A stretch of 64,000 nt of DNA from Hymenolepis diminuta. Its lineage: Eukaryota > Platyhelminthes > Cestoda > Cyclophyllidea > Hymenolepididae. Made by a program: the position numbers and the translations under genes. Under the pieces are notes generated by a model. It worked only from the letters and a program-made list of their open reading frames with translations, did not search any database and had not been told where the DNA came from. The DNA is taken from the NCBI GenBank assembly GCA_900708905.1, contig CAADRB010000124.1, positions 35,253-99,252 on the forward strand, given 5' to 3'. Below are positions 49,067-60,290 of this stretch, piece by piece. The first letter of the stretch is position 1, and every line of letters starts with the position of its first letter.

Positions 49067-49402
49067 AAGTGCTCAACTTTCGGGTGTTTGATCTGCTTTG
49101 TTCTTTATGTCTCTAAAAGTATCCTTCAACTAGACTTTCCGTTATTTGATGTAGAGAGTTCATATTACAAACTTTAACCTTTTCCCTTAATTATATATAT
49201 TTCTCTAAGTGGACTTTGTCATAATACTTGAGATTTGGTAGTCATACCCCCATATTATCCTTCCATTTCGGTCTAAAAGATAATAAATGATCGCATAGAC
49301 ATTTGGTAGATAGATTTTGAGGAGTTCAAATGCTACGAATAAATCGTTAAATACGACAAGATGAGGTATCAGTCTTTTTAGAATTAATCGAATTAGAAGA
49401 AA
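49067..49402 (+). repeat. Array unit X1
   Basis: It aligns with 50461-50795 and partly with 52541-52705. Landmarks are ACTTTCGGGT..TGAT.TGCTTTGTTCTTT, CTTTC(C/T)GTTATTT, TTTTGAGGAG.TCA.ATG and TACGACAAGA(T/C)GAG..AGTCTTTTT. It is followed almost at once by the 46-bp palindrome. Confidence 0.7.
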
Positions 49403-49406
49403 TTTT

Positions 49407-49452
49407 GGATCAAGGTCAATATACCCCCCGGGGGGTATATTGACCTTGATCC
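49407..49452. repeat. Perfect 46-bp palindrome
   Basis: Arms 49407-49429 and 49430-49452 are exact reverse complements with no spacer, centred on CCCCCC|GGGGGG. The outer arm sequence is GGATCAAGGTCAATATAC. Beyond the arms the match continues for about 7 more bases after one mismatch (AAATTTT / GAAATTT). It occupies the X1/Y1 junction of the repeat array. It could extrude as a cruciform. It could also be an assembly or cloning fold-back, or a relic of a terminal inverted repeat. Confidence 0.9.
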
Positions 49453-49457
49453 GAAAT

Positions 49458-49830
49458 TTTTAAAGCAAAGTTATATTAAGTGTTGATATACAGAAACAGA
49501 GTTCAGAGATTGACCATTTCTACCTCTGTATCCTTCTTACTAGCCATCTAAGTTTGGGGAAAATCGAGGCGTCATAATTTCGAAACAGTGTTGATGTGAC
49601 TATGGAGAATGATAGAGACTCCTTGACTTATTTATTTGGTTTGTATTTAGAAGCTTAGATAAATTATCTACGCGACAGAAAGGAAAACAATCCCTGAAAG
49701 GTGTCATTTCTTTCTTGCAATTTACGAGTTTCTATTCAACGCAAGGATTTCAATTAAGTATTATCCCCCTAAAGCTTAAATGGACTGACGTCTAGAAGAA
49801 TAAAAAACGCTACTTTACTTGGAGAACTCC
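49458..49830 (+). repeat. Array unit Y1
   Basis: It aligns with 51331-51640. Shared blocks are AGAGTTCAG..T..CATTTC, CTT.TGACTAGCCA-like (CTTACTAGCCATCTAA here), CAGTGTTGA(T/A)GTGA, GACTC, and A..TACTTTACTT near the right end. Confidence 0.6.
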
Positions 49831-50280
49831 AGCAGCCAAGCTTCAGTGAAGAGAATTTCGTCTTTTGACTTGTTTTAAGTCACCAGGTACCACGGAAAAA
49901 GAAAGAATACACAAAATCGTGGCTATTGCAAATCAATCAAGTTATCAGAATGGTCTTTGGGTTGACCAGGCTGTCATGGCTTAAATAATCAACAACAATG
50001 TCGATTTCAGTCTGTAAAAGCACAAATCCCATCCTCAAGGGAATTTAAGCAAAATCAATGAATTGCGAAGCTGCCAATTCTATACGATTATTCGCAGTAA
50101 GGGAGGCAATGCTAAAGAACTATTGAGGGAAGTAGCAAAACGATAACAATGATTCTGGTGCCCGATTTTCGGTCGCCTCAGATCTTCTGCAAGATAAAGA
50201 TGGCCGAAACGCCACATATAGGTTTCTCATCCTCTATATTGACATTTGATTCAATGTGAGATCTTTTGACAAAGTAATAG
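49831..50280. other. Array interior between Y1 and Z1
   Basis: It corresponds to 51641-52310 in the next unit but with little recognisable similarity. No gene was seen. Confidence 0.4.
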
Positions 50281-50440
50281 CACATATTCTTCTGAGTTAA
50301 GTAGCTTAATTAATGCAAATGCATCAGAAAATAAGGTAACGCATACTAAACCATGCATTAAGACTAATGTGATTAGAAAATATGACTTGGCTAGAGGCCC
50401 TATAGAAAAAACGGAAAATGCTCTGAGTCTTCTTCTTTGA
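50281..50440 (+). repeat. Array unit Z1
   Basis: It aligns with 52311-52480. The clearest shared blocks are AGAAAATAAGG(T/G)AAC and GTGATTAGAAAATAT(G/A)AC(T/C)TGG, followed by GCCC(C)T.TAG. Confidence 0.6.
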
Positions 50441-50460
50441 ATATTTAAAGGATTTGTGTT

Positions 50461-50795
50461 AAGAGCTCTACTTTCGGGTACCTGATTTGCTTTGTTCTTT
50501 TTCCTCTAAGAGTCTCTTTCCTTTAAACTTTCTGTTATTTTTAATTAAAGTTCATATTTCGAACCTTGACCTTATTTACAATTATATCTCAAGCGCTGGG
50601 TTTTGTAGGTATTTACTTTCTTTGGCCTTATTTAGTACTCTCATGCCTTCCTTCAATCTCCATCTTATCGATTTACAAATTTCAAACGACTTTGTTGAAT
50701 ACATTTTGAGGAGCTCATATGATGCCGGCAAATTGCTAATTACGACAAGACGAGAAAGCAGTCTTTTTTGGAATGAATCAAAATAGAACTTGAGG
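50461..50795 (+). repeat. Array unit X2
   Basis: This is the second copy of X. The 99-codon frame at 50487-50786 runs through it and is a repeat by-product, because the equivalent phase is broken in X1. After X2, about 535 bp not present in the first unit separate it from Y2. Confidence 0.7.
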
Positions 50796-51164
50796 AATGA
50801 CTATATATTTCCAGAATTACTCCTTATTCACATTCCCTATTAAAATACTTCGCTTTTTCATCCACGAAGCTGCAGTGACGTCCATACGCCACAAAACCCC
50901 AATCTGTTGTCTTAAGCGCGTTTCATTAAAAGTACACCTCACTCATGTCCTCACGCGCATCCTTGCCCAAGTGACTCATACAAACCGTTCTGTATGTCCA
51001 CACATACGCACAAATGCTTGTCATACATCGGCTCCTACGCTTCCCTCTAATCTCCTTTGGGCCTTATCTCTCTCTTACTAGCTTGAATCCTCATCGTGGT
51101 TTGATCAGTTTGATCATTTTGACCTAGTCAGCTCTTGGTGTTTTGTTCTAGAAAAGTCGTTGAA
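50796..51164. other. Insert between X2 and Y2, left part
   Basis: X and Y are almost adjacent in the first unit but are separated here, so 50796-51330 looks inserted. It is C-rich on the plus strand (90 or so open codons at 50797-51081, no known domain). Its right part is repeat R5. Confidence 0.45.
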
Positions 51165-51275
51165 GTTGTTAGCTATTGGCTATAGTTTTAATTTCTACAA
51201 TCAAGACCTAGTTCTTTAGTTCCTACAATTTGGTAACTCCTAAATTGGTGACCTCGGTTCTTGTTACTCCTACTC
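51165..51275 (+). repeat. Repeat R5, plus-strand copy
   Basis: It matches 44491-44645 in reverse orientation. It lies inside the segment that separates X2 from Y2 and so may be part of a transposed insert. Confidence 0.6.
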
Positions 51276-51330
51276 CGACAAAGTTCTTAAGTTAAAGGAA
51301 TGTAAAGGTTGCCAAATTGTTGGGGCTGAA

Positions 51331-51640
51331 AGTTAAATCAAATATTGGTTTACAAAATTGAGTCTAGAGTTCAGTCATTTCCACATTAGTGTTCTTTTGA
51401 CTAGCCACTTAATGCTGTTGAAAATGATCACATTATCACCTCCAGTGTTGAAGTGATAAAGGGACTCAATCTAGGATTCAATAAGTGTGTTATTGCTTGT
51501 TTAGATAGTTATTTAAGTGCGCAGGGTCATGTTGTGAAAATGTTTCTTGTTTCTAGAGTCCTCCAGCCGTTATTCCTCGTAGGGTTAAATCGACGGAATC
51601 GCGAAATTATTACTTTACTTTGGTTACTTTAATTTTCCGG
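51331..51640 (+). repeat. Array unit Y2
   Basis: This is the partner of Y1 (49458-49830), same order and orientation. It starts near AGTTAAATCAAATATTGG and ends near TACTTTACTTTGG. Confidence 0.6.
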
Positions 51641-52310
51641 TAAAGAGATAATATAAGTACTCTTTAGTCTAAATCGGAAGATGCACTGTACAATCTTCGC
51701 TGCGAAAAGAAAACAGCCTTATATGATGTTTCCTCAAAGTTACTGCAATATCTATTCTTAGTTGTGATTTGAATCTAAAATACTGTATTGATAAGTTCAT
51801 CGGCAAGATTTATGAGAACGAGCCATTAACATAAAAGCCACAGAGTGTATGCATTTTCGAACTATGAGAAATAAATTCGGGGTGGTCTCTGTCAAAGTAA
51901 GTTAGTCCAGACAAACCCTCCTCTTCACCATTGTCATTAATTGTATTCCCCTGTAAATAATCTTTTTATAAGTTGATAAGGCGACGTCGGAGTAACTGTA
52001 TATTTGTCATGCCTTCTCTCTCTTCCCCTCTGAGTCTAAGTGAACTGTAGCCTAGCAATATCTAGTGCGAGGATATATCATAGCAGGAGAACTAGATCTC
52101 CTGGACGTACTACAACATAGAATAGTCATATTTTGCAAAGGTGGACAACACTGAAATTACAAAATTGACGACGCAGATATATGCGAACTCACAATAGCAA
52201 TCAAGTAGTCCAAAGTTTTATATATTACAGGTATAATATCTGGCCATGAATTGTTGAATTTCTAGTCTCAAATTCAAGTGAGATTATAATTTTTTGACCG
52301 TTGGTAAAAG
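51641..52310. other. Array interior between Y2 and Z2
   Basis: No gene was seen. It is about 220 bp longer than the corresponding first interval. Confidence 0.4.
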
Positions 52311-52480
52311 GAGTAGTTTATATTCCAATGTCCAAATCAACTATGCAAGTACATAAGAAAATAAGGGAACACTTTTACAAAACCTATTGCAGTAGGTTTA
52401 AGGTGATTAGAAAATATAACCTGGAATCAGCCCCTCTAGGAATTTTTTGACTCTCCATTTGTGATTAAAAGAGCGTTATT
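52311..52480 (+). repeat. Array unit Z2
   Basis: This is the partner of Z1. The GTGATTAGAAAATATAACCTGG block lies near 52402. Confidence 0.6.
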
Positions 52481-52540
52481 GTGATAAATCATCGCTGTGT
52501 AAATGAATATTAGCAAATAGTTTTAAGTCTAATTTACTGT

Positions 52541-52705
52541 TTTTTTTACTGAAAAGTATCCTTCAACTCAACTTTACGTTAGTTCAAAGTTGTAGTTCAG
52601 ATTTCAAAATTCAAACCTTGACCTCATTTTCCCGGACTTTCCATGCCTTTTAAGCTGATACTGCCATAATATTTGATATCGATAGTCGGCTTTGTTTTAA
52701 AAGAC
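52541..52705 (+). repeat. Array unit X3, truncated
   Basis: It begins AAAAGTATCCTTCAACT as in X1 and continues through ACTTTACGTTA and CAAACCTTGACCT(C/T)ATTT to a TTTGATAT..GGTAGTC-like block (GATAGTCGG here). The right half of X is missing. Confidence 0.55.
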
Positions 52706-52912
52706 TTAGAAATAAGATTACTTTTATCAAAACATATCGCTAAACTGATTAATTTAAGTTATGGAATTGCAGGAAAGTCATTTTGTTATAGTGATTTTCA
52801 TTTGGGTCAAATGCGATCACGCAGATAATTCCCGCAAACAAATGCTCGCTTCCTTTCCTTGAAAGGCAATTAGGAGTGAACATATTTTTAGACATTCATG
52901 TCTCCCCATGAG
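52706..52912. other. Non-coding, right flank of the array
   Basis: No gene or repeat was seen before the next SINE-like head. Confidence 0.45.
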
Positions 52913-52971
52913 CATAGATCTAGCGATCTACGACTTTGCAGATGCTCGCGTTGACTACTGTGTCACCGACG
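52913..52971 (-). mobile_element. tRNA-like SINE head S7, minus strand
   Basis: On the minus strand it reads CGTCGGTGACACAGTAGTCAA and continues CGCGAGCATCTGCAAAGTCG with a B-box-like segment GTAGATCGCTAGATC. It aligns along its length with the S1 head (CGGTGGCGTAGCGGTCGAG..). The common body is not found downstream on this strand. Confidence 0.5.
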
Positions 52972-53089
52972 CATAAAAAACACAAAAACTGACTAAACAC
53001 TTATTAACAAAGCGATGTCCAAATGAGAAGCTGAAACGGTATCTTAAACATTGGAATTCACCTTTTTAACTGTGGTTAAAGCATCCAAT
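52972..53089. other. Left flank of the G-run
   Basis: Positions 53060-53089 loosely match the reverse complement of 53296-53325, so the G- and C-runs appear to sit inside a diverged inverted repeat. Confidence 0.4.
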
Positions 53090-53101
53090 GGGGGGGGGGG
53101 G
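53090..53101 (+). repeat. G12 homopolymer
   Basis: Twelve consecutive G residues, facing a C10 run 184 bp downstream. The length is prone to sequencing error. Confidence 0.9.
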
Positions 53102-53285
53102 ACGTAATGCAGACAGACAGTAATACAGTTAGTTATTCCCGAAACGCGTGGGCGTATTATGGGCTGAATATGGTCCCATATGTCACGTGTTGGACTCGCC
53201 AAAAGGGGGAATCCTAGCCATTGTGACTATGTCCACGACGGCAGTCCAAACAGATGTCCCAGTGAGCGTTCATTTCACATTTCTG

Positions 53286-53295
53286 CCCCCCCCCC
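53286..53295 (+). repeat. C10 homopolymer
   Basis: Ten consecutive C residues complementary to the G12 run at 53090. The flanks TTGATGTCCTTAAACC (here) and GGTTAAAGCATCCAA (upstream) pair imperfectly. Confidence 0.9.
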
Positions 53296-54580
53296 TTGAT
53301 GTCCTTAAACCGTTTCATTGTTAGAAAAATCTTGTATTGTAGTGAAAGTATAGAGCGTTTGATTTCAAAGGGAAGATTATGCAGTGGAAATGGGAATATA
53401 GACACCAAGCATGAAATTATGTTTTCACAATTTTTAAGATCCTGGAAATGTGTTCTGCACTTTCAACTAGCCTGCTGAAAATGAGTGGTTACCGAGGCGT
53501 TTGATTTTTATAACGAATTCCACATAGTTTAACCATCGAATGTCAACCGCTATTATTTGTAGTAGCAGCTTTGCCAAGTTGTTCAAATAAGTCTGATGAG
53601 GATCAGTGCAAAATGAGAGGGCTAGAAATGAATGGAGATCGGTCGTTAGATTGTAGCTTTAACTCATTTTGGTTGTCTCAAATATCTCCTTATTTCATTC
53701 TTACCAGTTTATTTCACTACCTAACCAATGTCAGGTTAACTTTCGAGATTTTGTTGTCAGATCTATCATCTTATAATATCAATATTAACAAGATTGGCAA
53801 AATTCCTCAATAATCGTCCTTTTCAATTCAATTTCAAAAACTTAAACAAGAGAAACCGATGTTATTCAAGTCTAATAATTCCCAAAAGGGTTTGACGTGA
53901 TTGAAAGCTAATGAGGCTAATCGCGCTACCAGTTAGAAAATAAAAAGGAATGCAATGGTTGATCAGTGAAATGCTAAGCCAAATCCATGTACAATTACGA
54001 AATCATTGTGAAATCAAATATTGCAATAATATAATGATTTGGCTCTGTAGCAAAAACTGAATATGAAGTTGCTATTGGATTCCATATTAAGATTATTCTC
54101 ATTCGGTGGCCTATCTCAATCACTGATAAAAATCTGCGTGATCGTTCCTATCGTAAAGCCCTTGTTAAATGATTTCATAAATGGATATCACTTATTCCTC
54201 CATTTTGAAGCTCTGTTGAGTTGAGGCTCTCTTAATTCTCTGACCCTATGATCAAAAGCTGTGAAGTTTTTCCACGCTTTGTTATGAGCATTAATAACAG
54301 TTTTTTTACATTATTATTCCTCTCTTCTCGTTATTCCAAGTAATAAACATGATTGGCATTGCGCTTGGATATGATGAAATTAGAAAGCCACGATTTGTGA
54401 CATTTAGAGGCCATTGATTACGAACTTCATGTTAGTTTAGGGACTTTTTCCTCGATAAGGATATTGCTAGCCCGTGTATTCCTTAAATGATGTAGTTTTT
54501 TACTTTCGAAGGGCTTAATAGGTGTTCGATAATTGAACTAGTGCCAAAAATTGTGAAATACCAGCTCTTTGCTACCAGTA
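53296..54580. other. Non-coding, nothing recognised
   Basis: Frames at 53296-53478 and 53571-53813 (+) are of chance length. A CTGATGAGG string near 53593 does not form a hammerhead core. Confidence 0.5.
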
Positions 54581-54755
54581 CACCAGTGGCACGTGACTAA
54601 CGCGCCTGTCTCTGTTATAGATCACGATCTCGATGCCCATCGGTGCACACGCATTGAGCGGAACGGCTACCGGCAATGATTAAGACGGCTAATAAGGGAG
54701 GATAACAGAATTCGAGTTTCTTATTAGAGATACTCACTGCAAGGCTCAAAGTTGA
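54581..54755 (+). mobile_element. SINE-like element S3
   Basis: The head is CACCAGTGGCACGTGACTAACGC, followed by a B-box-like GATCTCGATGCCC (near 54627). The body, from about 54696 (GGGAGGATAACAGAATTCGAG..TTTCTTATTAGAG), aligns closely with S2. Head and body are both present, making it one of the more complete copies. Confidence 0.55.
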
Positions 54756-56114
54756 ACGTTAAAAATTGCCTTCCTAGATGAACTTCGGAATAATTTATAT
54801 GTCCATGGCCTTCTTATGCTAAGAAAGTTTTTACTTTGGTCTTCTTTCAAGCTATTACTAAAATGAGAATCTTTTAGACATCACCTAGCTAAAATATTGT
54901 TTTTGTCTGCAACCATTAATAATTATTACAAAGTATATCGAATGAAAGTATTTACGCTCATTCAACAATCTTCGGTAAAGATATATCATTGTGGAGTCTA
55001 CTTCAATTGAGAAACTAATATTTGGTCACCTGGCCTTTGTTAGGTATGATTATCTCGAACATTGAATATGCTTCAAACCATGACGTCCCACACATAATTC
55101 TCGAACTTTCTTTTTTACCTCTGCAGCACGACGCAGAAATGGGAGATATAAATACGTTTTAAGAGTCTAGATATCTAGGTCATCTGGTCTGAATTGTGAC
55201 AGTCTTACCATCCACTAATTAACAATCAATTTGATTAGTCCCAAAAGTCCGCCACACAATGGATCTTTTTTAAAATAATTTGAATTGTCATGATAAAGAA
55301 GGAGATAAATCGAGCCTTGTCCATTTACGAGCCATTTAATCTAATGTCAAAAAGTATTAGAAAGTGAACTGAAACAAATCATTAACATCTTTGTTCAAGT
55401 CCCTTCCGGAATCAATTTTGGCTTATTCAGTAAATTTGCCGATATGTGAAAAACAGACGCACTGAAATTGATAAGTCCATTAATTCATAGATCTGTCACG
55501 AGGCTGAATAAACCTGTCCATTGACCTGTTATTTCATCCCATTTCCTTCCCGGTTCCCCCATATGATGTGTGTTTATTTAACTCAATCCCCCAATTAAGA
55601 AACCTCCAATTGGTGTGGGAACGTTTCCTCAATTTGTCATGCCTAGACGGTTAAATGTCTGCTGTCATTTCGCATCTCATAATTAAGACTTTCTAATTTA
55701 TGCTAACGCAAGTTCTATGATTGTGAAATGCCTGCGATAAATAATAAATACCTTTTTGTGCAGTGTCGTTACCTCTTGAACTTGTAAAGATCAGTTATAG
55801 AGGTCATCATTATGGAAGTATTTATTCAGTGGCAAGTATTTCTATTCATTTGCACCTCTCAGAGCACTCTTGAATTTGAAAAGGTCATAGAAAATTTGGA
55901 CTAACAAGGCTCAATAGAGTTCGAGTAGTAAGTAATATTCATTAATAGGTGGATTCAATTTCGCTTACAAATCATCTGCACCAAATGTAAATCATCTCAA
56001 AATTCTGATGCTATAGCAGTGCAGAATATTTCAGAAATGTGTTAGAGGTCCACAAACATCGTAGAAAAATCCGTACAATATGTGCAATCATTCAAAACTA
56101 TGAGATCATTAAAT
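54756..56114. other. Non-coding, nothing recognised
   Basis: No frame, repeat or structured site of note. Confidence 0.5.
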
Positions 56115-56222
56115 GTGTTCTACAACCCGAATATGAGAATCAATTGACTCTTTTGACGCTCTTTTCGATCCTCTCCAATTTACTCCTTATTGAACATTAC
56201 TCTTCCCATTTCAATTGCTTTC
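56115..56222 (+). repeat. Short dispersed repeat R4, copy c
   Basis: It aligns with 46701-46792 and 13750-13860 (TGTTCTACAA, TTTTGACGCTCTTTTCGATCC, TTATTGAAC(A/T)TTACT). The 76-codon frame at 56039-56269 runs through it and is not treated as a gene. Confidence 0.5.
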
Positions 56223-57644
56223 AAACAATGAAAAAATGTAACATTTTTTCTGCATTACGTGAGTTTTAATAACACAAAAATAATATTTTTTCGTGAATAT
56301 TTTAAAAATTCGACACATTAAACACTATTCACTCATACAATTAAATATTTTTATATAAAAGTAAAAATAGTCTAGAAATTAATGTTACATAACCGTCGAT
56401 CATTGTAAGCTAAATGATAGACGTTTACGTTCGCGGAGGGTGAAAAGGTCACTATATAGGATTTGTCTAGACACTCGCCGTTTCAAATGACACACTGCAT
56501 ATTTTAAAGGAAGGGGGCGACTCATAAATCGTCGTCATTCAAAGTACAAACTCACACCATTAAGTTGGCGATCAGATATCTCTCTTGCGTGGGATTCACT
56601 TAACTGTACATGCACATCAGCAAATAAACCTACACCAACCTCAAGCGGAGACGTTTTGGGGTAAACTACTACCATACGTAATTTTGACGAAAGTAGTGGT
56701 AAATGAGAACGTCATCGATACGGGAATAACCTGTCCCTGAGCTTCATTTTTTGATCGATTTTAAATAAACTGATGGTAAAAGGATGAAACGAAACATGAA
56801 TAGTTTAATTTCGGAGTATGCTGATTCATAGACATTGGTAAGTGCATGGAAAGCGTAGATAGTGGTCAAATCGTTAGCACACCAGGGCGACACGGGTGAT
56901 ATGGAATCCTCTCATCGACAAAACACGGTGCTGTATTAATTCATTGGTCTCCACCAGGTCCATGCAGCATAGAAATGCCTAAAACAGTGGTATTTTACTC
57001 TTATCTTTAGAAGATTTCACGGAAGCATAGTGAATTGCAATGAAGTCGATTTCGCATCTATAACCTCTTAATAGTTCTCTGATGAGATAATTATTCAGTC
57101 ACTCAAGTATCTAGCCAAAATAAACCGTCTAAAATATTAGGAAAAATCTCACATCAGCATGTATATAATAAATAAAAAATTAATGAATAAGTGGCCTAAA
57201 ATTATAGTAGAAATTCTGATGTTAGTACCTATATTTTAGGTAGCTGTGATTATTTAGATTCCTAATTAACTGCCTTAGCCACGGGTTGCTCATCCAATTA
57301 ATGACCAAGCGGTCTGTTCGGAAAATCACATAAACCTCCCAGCATTCTAGAACATTCCTGTACTAATGCGAAAGATTTTTTCATCTCTACTACAATCATC
57401 GTATAAAGAAACGGTGTTGGATATTTCATGCATCAGTTCAGTGTAGTAGAAACACCAGTGAATTAAAACGGATTCGTGTCCTTTTAAATTTGTGATCTTG
57501 CCTAAATGCTGATGATACAAATCGTCCAACTGTCCTGCTCGAGCCTTTTCAAATTATAAGTATGTTGACAATCATTACTTTCTCATTGCAAATTATGTCT
57601 AGTACTCAATGTCTCGCTTATGACTGATTGATGCAGGGTGCCAT
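56223..57644. other. Non-coding, nothing firm
   Basis: A CpG-containing, GC-richer stretch lies at about 56490-56740. TAGTGGTCAAATCGTTAGCACACC near 56858 resembles a worn SINE head but lacks a B box. Confidence 0.45.
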
Positions 57645-57705
57645 GCCTTTGGTCCGGACCTCCTAAGTAGGATGCCGCACGGGATTTGGCCGACGTCTAA
57701 AAATT
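57645..57705. other. GC-richer patch, unknown
   Basis: About 60 bp include TGGTCCGGACC (a near-palindrome) and GCCGCACGGGATTTGGCCGACG. The origin is unclear. Confidence 0.3.
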
Positions 57706-59244
57706 TTGCTCCATTGGTTGACATATACTATCCTTAGCTTGACTATTTAGAATTCCTCTACTATTAAGGAAGCGACTAGGTAACAGTAGATATTGTTTTA
57801 TTTAACCAAGTATATCGAGGGAGAAATTTTTAAAAGCAAATAATATCAGGAGATAGTATATTGGCAGCTACATTACTAATGAAATAATAAAACTCAATGT
57901 ATAATGGTCTGTAAATTAGCCCGAAAGAATAATACTTAGCTAATAGAGAAAAATATTTTTTTGAAGTCCGTGAAGCCCTCTTTTGTGTCTCCGTACAAAC
58001 GTTTTTACTTAGCCAAAATATGTAGAAACGGTATTAATCCTTTTTCAATAGTGTGGAAACAAATTTCATCTGAATATATCTATTTCATAAGTGCTTCACC
58101 TGTTTAAAGGTTATTTTTAACTGTCGAATTTTCAACGCCATGAATTCGGATAGCAAGAGGAGGATTGTTTGCACTCATTAGCTTGGTATATTCTCTTGTT
58201 TACTTACTAGAGTACATATTTTAGCTTTTTATTATTTTGAGGTATCTCTGGGTTATTCATCAACTTTCTCTAAAAGTAAATATATCATTTCTTTGAAGAC
58301 AGCTTCGTGTTGGCAGTACTACCTCAATCTCATTTCACATGAGGGATTAAGATACTTCAGAATCGATATGGATCTGAACTATCCTCCAAAACATCCATCG
58401 CTTTGAAATGAGTTGAATTTACTGTAAAACAGGAGAGAGTTTAATGGTAGAAAGAGCCTTTAGCAATCCGAATAATATTAATATAATACCATATTATTAC
58501 CTAGAATGAATGGAAAAATAAAACAAACAAAAATACATAATAAAGTCTAATTTTATTCCAATTGCAATTATTTCTTCAACTGTTCAAAGGTATTCGTCAT
58601 ACTGTCCCAAATAAACAATTTAACTGCATACTGGTTAAGCGATTTAAACGAAAACAAAATATTCATTTCTTGAACCTTTTGCCACTGCTACCTAACTAGT
58701 CACGCTAACAAAGGTTAAAACTTGAAAGAAGGCGGCTTGAGTGACTGTATTTTGCTTTGGTAGTGTGTACGTCCATTCTTTATTCCCCCTTTTGCTACAT
58801 ATGGCCAACTTACTGTAGCATTTCCACCTATATAAACTAATCTCCTAAGATTTGTAACAGTTGTAGTGTTCTTTGCAGAATTGCCGACAGAGACTGATCA
58901 AATTGGCTATGTTCATATTTCCTAGAGCATATATTATTATCAAGGCGTACTCTAGCAGGTAATAAACATTTAGGGTACAGGAAAGTTTCGATACGTGCAA
59001 AGAGGAGTGAATATCCTACCTTTACCACTAACCTGCTTATTAAACTTCTGTTTCTGATCATTTTTTGGCTCAAGGTCAACAAGCTGAATTTTCGGTGTAG
59101 GGAGTACCAGATTCATAAACTAGATGAAAGTTTTCTCAAAGTCGGTTAAAATCTTCTAAAATGATGCCATAAATTAATGAGATTATTACCTATTTCGCCA
59201 GACCCTTGATTATCTTGGTTCTTGTGAGCCATCAAAACCTGAGA
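57706..59244. other. Non-coding, nothing recognised
   Basis: An 81-codon minus frame at 58837-59082 has no supporting features. Confidence 0.5.
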
Positions 59245-59451
59245 TTAAGAAAAAGGGGACAATACTTGATAATAAGTGATGAAACTGATCAGGGGTGAGG
59301 TGTCCGACCACTTCGCCCTTGAATAACAAATCATGAGGTTTAAATACAACTTGGGACCAGGGGTGGATTTCAAGGAAAAGTTGAGAACCAGACTGATCCC
59401 CATGATGATGCCATCAGTCTGATTGGCGATGTCAGCCAGAACATTTGAGTA
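59245..59451 (-). other. Candidate open segment, minus strand
   Basis: A 68-codon stop-to-stop frame in a GC-richer patch begins just after TAG 59454-59452. It has varied residues near its start (..LADIANQTDGIIMGISL..). The GGCAGGTAG sequence before it could be an acceptor, which would make it an internal or terminal exon, but there is no start codon near its beginning and no recognised domain. It may be an unrecognised repeat. Confidence 0.2.
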
Positions 59452-60209
59452 CTACCTGCCCATGCCAGCTGAAAATTAGGAGATGGGCTAGGCTATGCTT
59501 CGTTTTATTCCATCAAGTACCTAACTTGACCTTACACTGCAAATGAGACTTTGATATGTTAAGTTGTTTAGTAATTGAACGATTGAGCTTCTGTGTTTTA
59601 TCATTAACTTAAGAGACCAGACAAAATTTTATAAATTAAGCCCCGTATTAAATGATTTTCTTAAAGCTGTACTCTGTTGAAATGTGAAAAATTGTGCCAT
59701 AATGCTTCAAACTAAAACACGGATCTGGTTTTATCTTCTTAGAAATGCTGAACCCTAAAAAGTATAAAAATATCTCTGATTATTGAAAATAAGGAAAACA
59801 ACCATCTTATTAGATTAAATTTAACTTTCTCAGTTATTGACAATCAAGTGTTAAAAGTCCGTTTTGGAGAATTATAAACACTTATGAATAAAGCCTTAAG
59901 CCCCATTAATCTTGTATAATAATTAAGTATGTTGAATCACAAAGTAGAGAACCCATTTATGTACTTGAATAGGTTTAAAAAACCAGTTAACAATTAATTT
60001 GAGAACACTTCGGAAATTAAGGTGAAATAAATCTGATATTCGTTGAGCTCCAAATTATATCGAACCCCTCTTTGGTTCTTTGCCACTTCCTGACGAATAT
60101 CGAAATGTCTTATATACAATAAGTAAAAAAATTAACCTCTTTCTATGACTGTTAAATTGAATTTCCGTCAAATCCTAAACTGTGGGCTAAGTATTCTTCT
60201 GCGCACACT
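59452..60209. other. Non-coding, nothing recognised
   Basis: No frame or repeat was seen. Confidence 0.5.
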
Positions 60210-60290
60210 CAGTGGCTCATGCCGATTATGGAAGGGGTGACAGAATGGGAGCTTCCTGTCGGAGCAGTTCCAGAATGACAGCCCAGGATT
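60210..60290 (+). mobile_element. SINE-like fragment S4
   Basis: The body AAGGGGTGACAGAATGGGAG, then CTTCCTGTCGGAGCAG, aligns with the bodies of S2, S3 and S5. A worn head-like string (CAGTGGCTCATG) lies just before it. The B box is not visible. Confidence 0.4.

Noticed and set aside
50487..51081. Two consecutive plus frames of 99 and 94 codons
   Set aside because: The first lies in array unit X2 and is broken in X1. The second is in a C-rich insert with no domain.
56858..56900. TAGTGGTCAAATCGTTAGCACACC as another SINE head
   Set aside because: It shows only weak A-box resemblance, with no B box or shared body.
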